DNA of 64,000 nucleotides, from NCBI RefSeq assembly GCF_040610475.1, contig NZ_JBEXMJ010000001.1:186001-250000 (forward strand). The letters are read 5' to 3'. Numbering within the stretch: position 1 is the first letter of the stretch; each line of letters begins with the position of its first letter. Under the pieces are notes generated by a model that was not told the DNA's origin, made no database searches, and worked only from the letters and a program-made list of their open reading frames with translations. This document shows positions 51,801 to 59,430 of the stretch, in pieces. A program made the position numbers and the translations under genes. The DNA comes from Actinopolymorpha sp. NPDC004070. Its GTDB lineage: Bacteria > Actinomycetota > Actinomycetes > Propionibacteriales > Actinopolymorphaceae.

Positions 51801-52446
51801 TCACCGCCTCGCCCAGCAGACCGCCGAGGTTGACGATGATCTCGCTCTGCCCGGCCCGGCCGAACGTGTAGCGGTGCATGCCCACCCGGTCGGTGACGGT
51901 GAGCTCGGCGTCCACGTCGTACCGGTCCAGATGCACCTTGTGGTAGCCGGGTTCGGCGACCTCGGTGGCGTCGTGTTCCACGTGCGACTGCCAGCCGGTG
52001 TCACCGTCGGTCTTCGGCACGCTCGCTCCGGACGTCGGCATCACCTGGACGCCGGAGAACTGCCAGTCGTGGATGTGGCTGAAGCCCTTGATCTCGTGCT
52101 CGGTGGTCCGGTAGCCGGTGCCGCCGCTGCTGTTCGTGCTGGTGTCCGGGCGCAGCTTCACGAAGCCGAAGGGGTTGCTCGCGGACTGGAAGAAGAAGTA
52201 GCGGGCGATGTCGGCCTCGACCCACGGGTCGACCAGGCTCACGTAGTCGCGCTGTCCCGGCGCGGTGCGGGCGGCCGCCGGCTTCGTGGCGGGGAGCGGG
52301 CTGGCCGCGGCGTGGGCGAGCGGCATCCGCGCGGCTGCGGTGCTGACGGCAGCCGTCCCGCAGACGAGGGCCAGCACGGTGCAGACGGCGAGCAGGTGCC
52401 GGCGCAGCGGGGTTCGGACGGAGGTCGATACGGGCGAGCGCGGCAT
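45877..52446 (-). CDS. Secreted multi-domain GH92 alpha-mannosidase with discoidin, FN3 and SGNH modules
   Basis: 2189 residues with a Sec signal peptide (LRRHLLAVCTVLALVCGTAA). GH92 module about 60-970: MDDTWNHDTVRQIPL, YNYDALWLTQWNLNSVLGLA, VEANSWQATWF and HDEDQGQMGALSALMAMGLF (about 845-865). It is interrupted at about 562-702 by a F5/8-type C (discoidin) domain. Three units of Big-like, discoidin and FN3 follow (972-1292, 1295-1620, 1872-2189). Between the second and third is an SGNH hydrolase (about 1668-1862): FGHSYVAG (Ser1675), ETGINDV and DGVHPN (His1840). It should cleave alpha-1,2-mannosides and de-esterify glycans outside the cell. Start ATG 52446 has GAAGAGAG upstream. Confidence 0.9.
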   Translation of the reverse strand: MPRSPVSTSVRTPLRRHLLAVCTVLALVCGTAAVSTAAARMPLAHAAASPLPATKPAAARTAPGQRDYVSLVDPWVEADIARYFFFQSASNPFGFVKLRPDTSTNSSGGTGYRTTEHEIKGFSHIHDWQFSGVQVMPTSGASVPKTDGDTGWQSHVEHDATEVAEPGYHKVHLDRYDVDAELTVTDRVGMHRYTFGRAGQSEIIVNLGGLLGEAVMTGAHVTKVNDHEIEGYVDQHGGAYAEHDTRLYFVVAFDRAFDSMRGWADGSLARGGAPLEELAGDDMGVYVRYNQLAAGDVVQLKVALSLTGTDGARKNLRSELPGWSFDQVRNASQRHWNDMLGRIDVRGGTHQQQVKFYTDLFHVLCGRSVVSDVDGRYMDDTWNHDTVRQIPLDADGRPQFAMYNYDALWLTQWNLNSVLGLAYPEIYSSFVKSQLRMYQDGGLLPRGPVAGNDSLIMTGSPVTSFIVGAWNKGIRDFDPQLAYRAMMDAQSVGGLFDKGALEYSGWSGAGGIRSYLDRGYVPYRSGAGLNGGAGQTLEYAFQDWTLAQFARELGEKGVNVAQYAKVRASSQASDTDYAAGRAVDGRPIRSGGKNGQNVEWASAGEQHPWVELRWDQPRTLRTIVLSDRADPDVNVNAGRLTFSDGSSVDVADVPDDGEPLRVDVGGRKVSWVRFEATGGSGPSAGASVGLNDLEAWDDTDASTYLMDRSRNWRNLFDPSTGFIRPRNADGSFLADFDPLSPSDFVEANSWQATWFTSHDVMGLANLMGGETAYADRLNYAFERARPTNFIGVYGQGYVSYGNQPGLQVAHLFNYVGKPWLTQYWVRQVKDRTYGSTSTNDGYGHHDEDQGQMGALSALMAMGLFEVTGGGHADPVYDITSPVFDEITITLNQKYYKGKQFRILTHGNSADHPYIQQAKLDNRLLTSSWFRHSQLADGGTLELWLGATPDKRWGTGKLPPSESASQGKRPTYATGIAIEGPATIREPYGKVRYDAVLTPADTTWQRAHWKVTDLDGSPTDKAEIDQDGQLTVNRRDGQVLVTATNADSGPTVRATRKVTLDLDVGLLRGNAARWPGVSATASSEYSDGYRADKVRDGVIGSKDGGDWASRGERDPWVQLDWERPVRADRIVLYDRPGDDNANAGTLTFSDGSSIPVSGLPVGGGPKTVTFGQKTFTWVRFHVQGGTGLNPGMSEIEVYAVPSAPDAPRDVSAEREGSQATVSWRPPAFDGGAPITGYVVRAYRDGQVTGTVDVPETADHAVVTGLANPRSYDFTVAARNLLGTGPERGEPVLATGIGITGPPTVAQPYGSVRFAATFTPADTTRKEATWTVTEPDGSATDKATITDAGVLTVNHRDGDVLVRATAVDAGHVSDTATVTIALDPDLARSNAARWPGVTATASSRYDANYGPGRVHDGFGAGAGEWASAGEQNPWVQLQWAQPVLADRITVYDRPGVDDANGGTLSFSDGSTVPVRGLPGDGKPLAVDFAARTFTWVRFQVEAGTGPNVGLAEVEVSARPSTPTVPLDVSAAPAAGTVGTVGTEGAATVSWVPPTFDGGTPLTGYVVTPYRDGTALGPVQVEAGVESARVPGLAAGQAYEFTVAATNVVGAGPASAHTDPVVIPAAGTGVKGTATGLVGARPGTSVVSVSTDPTGRKTTARKTTARETTGRLLTFGHSYVAGLGASRPDRSWAATVAAHTCRPLTNRAVSGSLSAQTEEEILAAAPAFQPTDVVVVETGINDVRLYGPDPQRLSEYRSHLRTIVSHVRTAETGRPVPVVLVADPGIAPTAWEQYAPYDKGSQQVADEYAQAVLDVAGEFPNARAEDVRGAWSPARHIAADGVHPNDAGHALIADAMQAALDSQGLGRCLPVRRIEIGGPEVVAEPYSSTRLTASFSPERSLHKATWTVTQPDGAPTDLAAIDDDGVLTVRDHDGEVLVSATASDGSGVRATKRIRLALDVGLLRSNAARWPGVTATASSSYNDNYGPDKVRDGVVGSPDAGDWASAGEQNPWVRLSWDEPVTADRIVLHDRAGIDDVHGGTLTFDDGSAVVVHDVPVDGAAATVTFDRKTFRWVRFEVEGGSGPNVGLAEFEVYALPSPPEAPTRVSAAAGVGSATVTWSPPRFDGGAPLTGYVVTPYLDGTALAPRTVAADVTELSVRGLSAGAAYTFTVAATNLLGTGPASSPTAKVIPT

Positions 52447-52775
52447 GGCGGGCTCTCTTCGGTGTCGGCCGAGGATGCGGACAGGCATGTCCTGGGCGGC
52501 GCCGAAGGTGCGGCGCGCCGGCCCGGACCAGGCGGAGCACGTGGCGACGATGCGGGGTACGCGGTGCGCACGATATGCGCCGCGCTGGTCGCTGAACGTA
52601 CAGGAGTGATCGCCGAACGCGTAGAGCCGATGATCATGTCGACCGGGACCGGTCGCGAGTTGTGTGCTCGCGACGACACGCCGAGGGACGCGGGCCGGTG
52701 GAATGCGTACCGCCCGGGTGGTTGGCTCCAGAAGTACGCCCCTGACGTGGGGTGCCCCCGACCGAAGGAGTTGCC
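52447..52775. other. Divergent promoter region, no gene seen
   Basis: This 329-bp region separates the GH92 gene from the divergent flavoprotein gene. It should hold both promoters, but I see no clear -35/-10 pair or repeat. No open frame with coding character is present. Confidence 0.4.
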
Positions 52776-53168
52776 GTGCCGAAACCGCCCGTCCCCGCCG
52801 ACGTCGAAGAGATGCTGAAGAGGCCCAACCCCGCCGTGATGGCCACGGTGCGCCCGGACGGTGGGCCGGTGTCGGTGGCCACCTGGTACCTCTGGGACAA
52901 CGGCCGGGTGCTGCTCAACCTGGACGCGACCCGCAAGCGCCTGGAGCACCTGCGTGCCGACCCGCGGGTCTCGCTGACGGTGCTGGACGGCGACTCGTGG
53001 TACCGCCACGTGAGCCTGCAGGGCACGGTGACGCTGGAACCGGACCCGGACATGGCCGGCATCGACCGGCTGTCCAGGCACTACACGGGCAACCCGTACC
53101 CCAACCGCGACCACCCTCGGGTGAACGCCTGGATGGACGTCGAGCAGTACCACGCCTGGGGCTTCTGA
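52776..53168 (+). CDS. Pyridoxamine 5'-phosphate oxidase (PPOX)-type flavoprotein
   Basis: 130 residues, split barrel that binds FMN or F420: PNPAVMATVRPDGGPVSVAT, WYLWDNGRVLLNLDATRKRL, SLTVLDGDSWYRHVSLQGTV. Start GTG 52776 with GAAGGAG seven bases upstream; the GTG at 52752 is weaker. The actinobacterial branch often uses F420. Function not assigned further. A terminator follows at once. Confidence 0.88.
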   Translation: MPKPPVPADVEEMLKRPNPAVMATVRPDGGPVSVATWYLWDNGRVLLNLDATRKRLEHLRADPRVSLTVLDGDSWYRHVSLQGTVTLEPDPDMAGIDRLSRHYTGNPYPNRDHPRVNAWMDVEQYHAWGF

Positions 53169-53197
53169 CAGTCTCGGAGGCCAGAACTCAGCAAGCA

Positions 53198-53231
53198 GAA
53201 CGCCCGGCGGTCGGTTGACCGCCGGGCGTTC
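53198..53231. terminator. Bidirectional terminator
   Basis: A perfect 15-bp stem (GAACGCCCGGCGGTC and GACCGCCGGGCGTTC) with loop GGTT lies between two convergent gene ends (53168 and 53250). The arms begin with GAAC and end with GTTC, so both directions have short A/T edges. This is a strong terminator for both genes. Confidence 0.85.
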
Positions 53232-53249
53232 GTGCGTACGTGAGAAAGC

Positions 53250-54224
53250 TCAGCGCAGGGACAGCGACTTCAGCGCGGTGTCGATCTCGGCCATCTGCTC
53301 AGCGGACAGTGGACCGTGCTGGAGCGCGCCGGCGTTGTCCTGAGCCTGGGCCACCGTGCGGATGCCGGGAATCGGCACGAACGCCTCGCTGCGGGCGAGC
53401 AGCCAGCCGAGCGCGCCCTGGGCGAGGGTACGGCCACCGGAGGTGAGCACGTCGCGGATGTGCTCCAGCGCGTCCAGCGTGCGCCCCTCCTTGCCGGCGA
53501 AGTCGAACCGCCGGCGTACGTCGTCGTCGGCGAACTTCGTGTCCCGGTTGAACTTCCCGGTCAGCGCGCCCATCGCCAGCGGCCCGCGGTTGATGCCGGC
53601 GAGGTTCTCCGACTCGATCAGCTTCACCATCTCGGGGTTGTCGTCGATGACGTTCGCGTGCAGCTGGATCGCGGCGCAGTGCTCGCTGCGAGCGAAGACC
53701 GCCGCCCGCTGCGGGTCGTCGGTGCTCCAGCCGAACGACCGGATCTTGCCGAGCTGGACCAGCTCCTCCAAAGTCGCCACGACGTCCTCGGCCTGCTCGA
53801 GGTCGTAGTCGCCGATGTGGAACTGGTAGAGGTCGATCACGTCGGTGTCGAGCCGCGCCAGGCTCTCGTCGCACTGCGCGCGGATCGAGGAGGGGGAGGC
53901 GTCCCGTCCGATGGCCTGCTGGGCGCCCTCGTCGATCAGGTTGCCGAACTTCGTGGCGATCACCACCCGGTCCCGCTTGCCGGCCAGCGCCCGGGCCAGG
54001 ACGCGCTCGCTGTGGCCCGCGCCATAGACGTTCGCGGTGTCGAAGAAGGTCACCCCGGCGTCCAGGGCGGCCTCGATCGCGGCCACCGACTCGTTGTCGT
54101 CGACCTTCCCCCAGCCGATCGGGTTGCCGTCGCGGAACGCCGGGCCTCCGATCGCCCAGCAGCCGAAGCCGATCGGGCTCACGGAGATGCCGGAGCGGCC
54201 GAGGGTACGTGCGGGGATCGTCAT
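53250..54224 (-). CDS. Aldo/keto reductase
   Basis: 324 residues, TIM barrel. The catalytic tetrad is visible: Asp in FFDTANVYG with Tyr in the same motif, Lys in VIATKFG, His in LYQFHIGDYD. NADPH site residues occur near LLARSEAFVPIPGIRTVAQA. The family oxidises or reduces sugars, aldehydes or ketones. ATG 54224 has no strong ribosome site in front. It is convergent with the flavoprotein. Confidence 0.9.
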   Translation of the reverse strand: MTIPARTLGRSGISVSPIGFGCWAIGGPAFRDGNPIGWGKVDDNESVAAIEAALDAGVTFFDTANVYGAGHSERVLARALAGKRDRVVIATKFGNLIDEGAQQAIGRDASPSSIRAQCDESLARLDTDVIDLYQFHIGDYDLEQAEDVVATLEELVQLGKIRSFGWSTDDPQRAAVFARSEHCAAIQLHANVIDDNPEMVKLIESENLAGINRGPLAMGALTGKFNRDTKFADDDVRRRFDFAGKEGRTLDALEHIRDVLTSGGRTLAQGALGWLLARSEAFVPIPGIRTVAQAQDNAGALQHGPLSAEQMAEIDTALKSLSLR

Positions 54225-54536
54225 GTCGTCTCCATCAGTGCGGTGTATCGAGGGTTCATCGTCGGTCCGTCGAGGGTTCGTCGTCGGTTCGTTGCCTGCC
54301 TATCAGGTCATTACCAGAACCAGTACCTGCTCGAACCCGCGACGGCGTCCGTTCCCGGTCGTGGCGCCCGTGCCCCGCTCCGGGCGAGGGCTGACCGGCA
54401 CCGGTCGCTGTCCTGATCGGGCCCGACGAACCTGCGCTCAGGGCTCGCGCGGCTTGGTCAGTCCGGCGCTAGCCTCGCCTACGCCCGGGGTGGGAGTCCG
54501 AAGCCCGACGTACCTCGACCAACCCGAGGAGTCGCA
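54225..54536. other. Divergent region with 22-bp direct repeat
   Basis: A 312-bp region between the aldo/keto reductase and MFS genes. TCGAGGGTTCATCGTCGGT (54248-54266) recurs as TCGAGGGTTCGTCGTCGGT (54270-54288), 18 of 19 bases, with 22-bp period, close to the reductase start. Two helical turns suggest an operator. The rest shows no clear promoter. Confidence 0.5.
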
Positions 54537-55886
54537 GTGGAACCACGACAGGCGCGCGGTGAGCACGAGCACCAGCACCACGAGCAGGCGGACGACGCCG
54601 TCAGCCGCCAGCAGTGGACGTGGTCGATTCTGGCCGGCATGGCGTCCTACCTGGACGCCGGCTCGATCGTCGCCCTCGGTGCCGGACTCGCGTTGTTCCA
54701 AAGTTATCTGCACCTGAGCAGTGGTGCGGTGGGAGCGCTGGCCGCGATCGGTCCGAACGCCATCGGCTGTGCGATCGGCGCGTTCGTCGGTGGCCGGCTC
54801 GGCGACAAGCTCGGCCGCAAACGCATCTACAAGTACGACCTGCTGGTGTACGCGCTCGGTATCCTGTGCATCGCGCTGGCGTTCAACGCGCCGATGCTGT
54901 TCGTCGGAACCCTGGTGGTCGGCATCGCCGTGGGCGCCGACGTGCCCACCTCGCTCGCCCTGGTGGCTGAGTTCTCCCCGGCGAAGGCGCGCGGCAAGCT
55001 GCTCGGCTTCACCCAGGTCGCGTGGGGAGCCGGTCCGCTGATCGTGCTGATCCTCGCGTACCTGCTTGCGCCGCTGGACCTGCTGGGCATCCGGATCGTC
55101 TTCCTGCACCTGTTCGTCGTCGCCCTGGTCACCTGGGCACTGCGCCGGCGGCTCACCGAGTCCCCGCGCTGGCAGTCGGCCTCCGAGGCCGGCAAGGACA
55201 GCAAGGACAGCAAGGCCGGCAAGTCCGGCGGGCAGGTGCCGCCGCACCACCGGGTGCGGGCGTTGTTCAGCGGCGCCAACCTGCGGGCGCTGCTGTGGAC
55301 GGCGACCATCTACGTGTTCTGGAACCTCGCCGCGGGCACGGGCGGGATCTTCACGCCGTACATCATCAAGACGTTGCACGCGGGCAGCCAGGCGGCCAGC
55401 GTCGCGTTGTCCGCGGTGGGGTTCGCGATCGGGATGATCGCCACGCCGTTGCTGTTCATGAAGTACGCCGACCACTCCCACGAGGTGCGGCGGATCATGT
55501 GGGGCGTCGGCGGTGTCATGCAGGTGGTGGCGTACGGCGCCTACCTGGTGTTCCCGTTCACCGTGCCGGTGATCATCCTCAACATCGTGTTGTTCGCCGT
55601 GGGTGGCGCGCTGGCCGGCGAGGCGTTCTACAAGGTGTTCAGCCAGGAGCTGTTCCCGACCATGTTGCGGGGTACGGCGCAGGGCTTCACCTTCGGCGTC
55701 GCGCGTACCTGCCTGGGCGTGTGGAGCCTGTTCGTCCCCGCGCTCGCGAGTGCGGGGATCCGTCCGGTCGCGGCGTTGCTGGCGCTGTTCTTGTTGATCA
55801 GTGCCGCCGTGGGGTACTTCTTCATGCCCAACACGTCCGGGAAGTCCCTGGAGCAGATCGAGTCCGAGCGCTCTCCCGTGTCCTGA
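54537..55886 (+). CDS. MFS transporter, sugar porter-like
   Basis: 449 residues, 12 TM segments. Motif FVGGRLGDKLGRKRIYKYDL (about 83-102) and the sugar-porter-type GADVPTSLALVAEFSPAKAR (about 133-152) fit the sugar porter/metabolite uptake family. The Lys/Ser-rich loop near residues 220-235 (SEAGKDSKDSKAGKSGG) is a small low-complexity insert in the central loop. GTG start with CGAGGAG. Sugar or acid uptake is likely; substrate unknown. Confidence 0.88.
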   Translation: MEPRQARGEHEHQHHEQADDAVSRQQWTWSILAGMASYLDAGSIVALGAGLALFQSYLHLSSGAVGALAAIGPNAIGCAIGAFVGGRLGDKLGRKRIYKYDLLVYALGILCIALAFNAPMLFVGTLVVGIAVGADVPTSLALVAEFSPAKARGKLLGFTQVAWGAGPLIVLILAYLLAPLDLLGIRIVFLHLFVVALVTWALRRRLTESPRWQSASEAGKDSKDSKAGKSGGQVPPHHRVRALFSGANLRALLWTATIYVFWNLAAGTGGIFTPYIIKTLHAGSQAASVALSAVGFAIGMIATPLLFMKYADHSHEVRRIMWGVGGVMQVVAYGAYLVFPFTVPVIILNIVLFAVGGALAGEAFYKVFSQELFPTMLRGTAQGFTFGVARTCLGVWSLFVPALASAGIRPVAALLALFLLISAAVGYFFMPNTSGKSLEQIESERSPVS

Positions 55887-56082
55887 CAGCAGCCGCCCGT
55901 CCGGTCTGCGGCTGCCCGGCGCTACGGCCCGGCGTCAAGGCGACCTTGCGGTGCCGCCAGGGCTGCGTTTTTTACAGTCGCCGCGCCGGGCCGGCGGTCG
56001 ATGATTGGGCGCATGACGTTCGGCCACGTGTGGATGCTCCACCAGGACGCACCCGACTTCGCCGGCTGACCGTCGGCTCCGC

Positions 56083-56910
56083 TCACGCCCGCGGTGGTCC
56101 CGCCATGATCGCGTCCTCGACCCTGGCGGGGTCGCCGGGCGCCAGCCAGTGGCCCCACCAGGTCGCGCCGGCATCGGCGAGGGCGGCGATCCCGTCCGGA
56201 TCGTCGATGCCACTGACCTTCACGTCGAACCCGTCGAGGTGTCCGCGCTCCCCGGCGACGAACTCCAGCAGCTCGCGGACGTCGGCGGGCGTGAGCGGTC
56301 CGTCACTCGCCTGCGGCGGACCCTTGTAGGCGCAGCAGCCGTCCCACCGGGCGATCCGGCGGCGAACGCCAGGAGCCAGCAGGTCGCCACCGATCCAGAT
56401 CGGGATGCGCGGCCGCTGGACCGGAACGGCGGCATATCGCAGCCCGTCGACCCGGTAGTGCGAGCCGTCGTGGTGAACAGGCCGTCCGGTCCACAACCCG
56501 GCGACGATCGCCAACCCCTCGTCGACGCGCTCGGCTCGTTCGCGCGGGTGCGCCGGCTCACCGACCGCTGCGAAGCCGGGTTCGTTTCCGTCGCCGCCAC
56601 CGACTCCGAGGATCAGCCGGCCGGCCGACAGCACGTCCAGCGACACCGCTTCACTGGCGAGCTTCCAGGGCCTGCGCCGGGGGAGTGGCGTGACGGTCGT
56701 GCCGAGCCGGATCCGGCTGGTGGCCATCGCCATCGCGGCCAGGCAGACCCACGGATCGTAGGTCGGCACGTCCGCCTGCCCCTGGTAGACGAGGTAGTCC
56801 TCCAGAAAGAACGCGTCCCAGCCGGCTCGCTCGGCCTGTGCGGCCAGCCGGGCCAGTCCGGCCGGGTCGAGTCCGGGCCCGGCCGCTCCTGTCGTCACCG
56901 AAAACTGCAT
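56083..56910 (-). CDS. LLM class flavin-dependent oxidoreductase
   Basis: 275 residues, luciferase-like monooxygenase TIM barrel: AERAGWDAFFLEDYLVYQGQ, CLAAMAMATSRIRLGTTVTP, LPRRRPWKLASEAVSLDVLS, GRLILGVGGGDGNEPGF, RPRIPIWIGGDLLAPGVRRR. These proteins use FMN or F420. Start ATG 56910 at the domain edge. Divergent from the rhamnonate-type operon. Confidence 0.88.
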   Translation of the reverse strand: MQFSVTTGAAGPGLDPAGLARLAAQAERAGWDAFFLEDYLVYQGQADVPTYDPWVCLAAMAMATSRIRLGTTVTPLPRRRPWKLASEAVSLDVLSAGRLILGVGGGDGNEPGFAAVGEPAHPRERAERVDEGLAIVAGLWTGRPVHHDGSHYRVDGLRYAAVPVQRPRIPIWIGGDLLAPGVRRRIARWDGCCAYKGPPQASDGPLTPADVRELLEFVAGERGHLDGFDVKVSGIDDPDGIAALADAGATWWGHWLAPGDPARVEDAIMAGPPRA

Positions 56911-57002
56911 GTGGTGAACGTAGCGGCCACGTCGTGCCGCCGCCGGTCCAGCTACGGCCACCTCCCTGGACAGGTGGAGAGCGGCCAACGAACAGTTGCA
57001 CT

Positions 57003-58226
57003 GTGACAGCTGACCGCATCGTCGACGTACGTACGTCGTTCGTCCGCGCCGAGAGCGCTGAGAAGTCTCCCGTTCGCCAGGACGGTGGTGACCGGGAGCC
57101 GGTCCGGCGCGACCACTGGCTGGGCGGCAAGGTCGCCAACCCGATGACGAAGTACGCCGAGTTCCGGGACAACCGCGACGCGGGCATCGGTGCCGCCGAC
57201 GGGGGCACTGTCGTGGTGGAGGTCGAGTCGGAGTCCGGCGCGGTCGGTGTCTCCACGACGGCCGGACTCGCGACGGCGGCGGTCATCTCCCAGCACCTTG
57301 CCCGGCTGGTGATCGGTGAACGCGCGAGCGCACACACGCGCACGTGGGACCGGATGTTCTCCAGCACCCTGCGGTACGGTCGGAAAGGCCTTGTGCTGCA
57401 CGCGATCTCGGCGGTCGACCTGGCGATCTGGGACCTGCACGGCAAGGTCGTCGGCGAGCCCGTGCACGCGTTGCTCGGTGGCCGGATCCGCGATGCGGTC
57501 CAGGTCTATGCGACCGGTCCGAGGCCGGAAACCGCGGCCCGGCTGGGGTTCGCGGGCGCCAAGCTCCCGTTGGTGTGGGGCCCGTCGGAGGGTGAGGCAG
57601 GGTTCCGGAACAACGTCGCCCTGGCCCGGGAGGCCCGTGATGCTGTGCCGGCCGACTTCCCGTTGATGTACGACTGCTGGATGGCGCTGGACGTCGACTA
57701 CGCCGTCCGGCTCGCGCACGCTGTCGAGCCGCTGGGCTTCACCTGGATCGAGGAACCGCTGCCACCCGACGACTACGCCGGCCTGCGCCGCATCCGGGAC
57801 CGGATGCCGCCGACGATGACGTTGAACACCGGCGAACACGAGTACACCGCGAACGGTTTCCGGTTGCTCTGCGAGGCGGGAGTGGACGTCATCCAGCCCG
57901 ACCTCGGCTGGTGCGGTGGAATGACGGAGGTGCTGCGGATCGCCGCGGTGGCCCGCGTGTACGGCGTACGGGTGATTCCGCACACGTGCGGCATGCCCAA
58001 CTACCACTTCGTGGTGACCCAGCCTGGCGGTGACCTGGCGGAGTTCCCGGTGCTGTCCGCCGACGGTGAGCAACTGGCACCCCAGCACGCCCCACTGCTG
58101 CTCGGTGAGGACGTTCCTGACAAGGGCTGGTTGACGGTGGGCGAGAAGCCCGGCTTCGGGCTGGCGCTCGATCCGGACGTGACGCTTGTGCCGGCCGTGC
58201 CCGCCGTGCCCGGAGTGGCGCGATGA
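57003..58226 (+). CDS. Enolase superfamily enzyme, L-rhamnonate dehydratase-like
   Basis: 407 residues, start GTG 57003. The N-terminal HWLGGKVANPMTKYAEFRDN is characteristic of rhamnonate dehydratases. The barrel keeps the metal ligands (MYDCWMALD, WIEEPLPPDD, NTGEHEY) and the catalytic His in VRVIPHTCGM. It would dehydrate an L-sugar acid to a 2-keto-3-deoxy acid. The gene overlaps the Gfo/Idh gene (ATGA), so both act in one sugar-acid pathway. Confidence 0.88.
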   Translation: MTADRIVDVRTSFVRAESAEKSPVRQDGGDREPVRRDHWLGGKVANPMTKYAEFRDNRDAGIGAADGGTVVVEVESESGAVGVSTTAGLATAAVISQHLARLVIGERASAHTRTWDRMFSSTLRYGRKGLVLHAISAVDLAIWDLHGKVVGEPVHALLGGRIRDAVQVYATGPRPETAARLGFAGAKLPLVWGPSEGEAGFRNNVALAREARDAVPADFPLMYDCWMALDVDYAVRLAHAVEPLGFTWIEEPLPPDDYAGLRRIRDRMPPTMTLNTGEHEYTANGFRLLCEAGVDVIQPDLGWCGGMTEVLRIAAVARVYGVRVIPHTCGMPNYHFVVTQPGGDLAEFPVLSADGEQLAPQHAPLLLGEDVPDKGWLTVGEKPGFGLALDPDVTLVPAVPAVPGVAR

Positions 58227-59278
58227 CGAAGCCGCGCCTGGGAGTGGTCGGCACCGGCTGGTGGGCGACGACAGCGCACCTCCCCGCACTGGCTGCCCAT
58301 CCCGGTGCCGAGCTGGCGGCGGTCTGCGAGCCGAAATCCGAACGGGCCCGGGAGGTCGCCGCGCGGTTCGGCGTACCTCACGTCTTCGCCGACGTCGCCG
58401 ACCTGCTCGCCGCCGATGTCGTCGACGGCCTGGTGATCGCCACCCCGCACACCACCCACCACGCGCTCGCGAAGGCCGCGCTGGAAGCCGGCGTGCACGT
58501 GCTGGTGGAGAAGCCGCTCACCACCAGCGCGGCCGACGCGTTCGACCTCGTCGACCTCGCGGAGTCGCGTGGGCTGCATCTCACCGTCGGCTACACCTAC
58601 CACCACACTCCGGCGGCCACGTTCGTGCGCGACGCGGTGCGGGAGGAGATCGGTGATCTCGTCTGCGTCGCCGCGCAGTTCAACTCCGCCACCCAGTCGC
58701 TGTTCGGTGGTGGCGACGACCCGGGCGAGGCGGACGTGCCGCACCCAACGACGTACGCCGACCCGGCCAGCTCCGGCGGCGGGCAGGGCCACACCCAGGT
58801 GACGCACCTGATGGGCGCGGTCACCTGGACGACGGGCCGCGAGGTCGAGGAGGTGTTCTGTTACCAGGACGCCCGCGGGCTGCCCGTCGACCTGGTGGAC
58901 GTGATGGCGTTCCGGTTCGCCGGCGGCGGCCTGGGGACCGTCACCTCGACCGGGACCGCCGTGGACGGTCAACCGCCCCGGCACCGCATCCACTACGACG
59001 GCACCCGCGGCACGGTGTTCCACGACCTCGCCACCGGCGCGGCCACCCTGGTGCGTTCGGGCGGCCAGCGGGTGGAGTGCCCGGCGCCGAGTGAGGGTCC
59101 GGCGTACCCGACGGGTGCACCGGCACGGGCGTTCGCCGAACTGCTCGCCGGACGCGGCACCAACCGCGCACCCGGTGACCTGGCGGCCGCCACCGTGGCG
59201 TTCCTGGACGCGGCGTACCGTTCGGCGGCGTCAGGGCGCGCCGAACGCGTGCCACGCCGAGGAGACGCCGCGCACTGA
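58223..59278 (+). CDS. Gfo/Idh/MocA family oxidoreductase
   Basis: 351 residues. The N-terminal Rossmann domain has VVGTGWWATTAHLPALAAHP and the motif VHVLVEKPLTTS (EKP). The C-terminal domain includes THLMGAVTWTT and YTYHHTPAATF. NAD(P)-dependent oxidation of a sugar or inositol is expected. It is co-transcribed with the rhamnonate-type dehydratase and probably supplies the sugar acid or acts on a related sugar. Confidence 0.9.
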   Translation: MTKPRLGVVGTGWWATTAHLPALAAHPGAELAAVCEPKSERAREVAARFGVPHVFADVADLLAADVVDGLVIATPHTTHHALAKAALEAGVHVLVEKPLTTSAADAFDLVDLAESRGLHLTVGYTYHHTPAATFVRDAVREEIGDLVCVAAQFNSATQSLFGGGDDPGEADVPHPTTYADPASSGGGQGHTQVTHLMGAVTWTTGREVEEVFCYQDARGLPVDLVDVMAFRFAGGGLGTVTSTGTAVDGQPPRHRIHYDGTRGTVFHDLATGAATLVRSGGQRVECPAPSEGPAYPTGAPARAFAELLAGRGTNRAPGDLAAATVAFLDAAYRSAASGRAERVPRRGDAAH

Positions 59279-59430
59279 TCACGAGCACCGATCACGAGCA
59301 ACCGTTCACGGGTACGCGTCCTGGACAGCCCTGGGACATGACACCCGCGGACTGGTGCGGCGGTGGGGCGAGGTCTGTCCCCGGTGGATCTGTTCCGCGT
59401 GACCCGCGGTCCTCGGTCCATACCTGCGCG

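Noticed and set aside
54325..54360. GGTTCGAG-type sequence on the minus strand suggesting a tRNA T-arm
   Set aside because: The flanking bases do not pair as a T-stem and no acceptor or anticodon stem is present.
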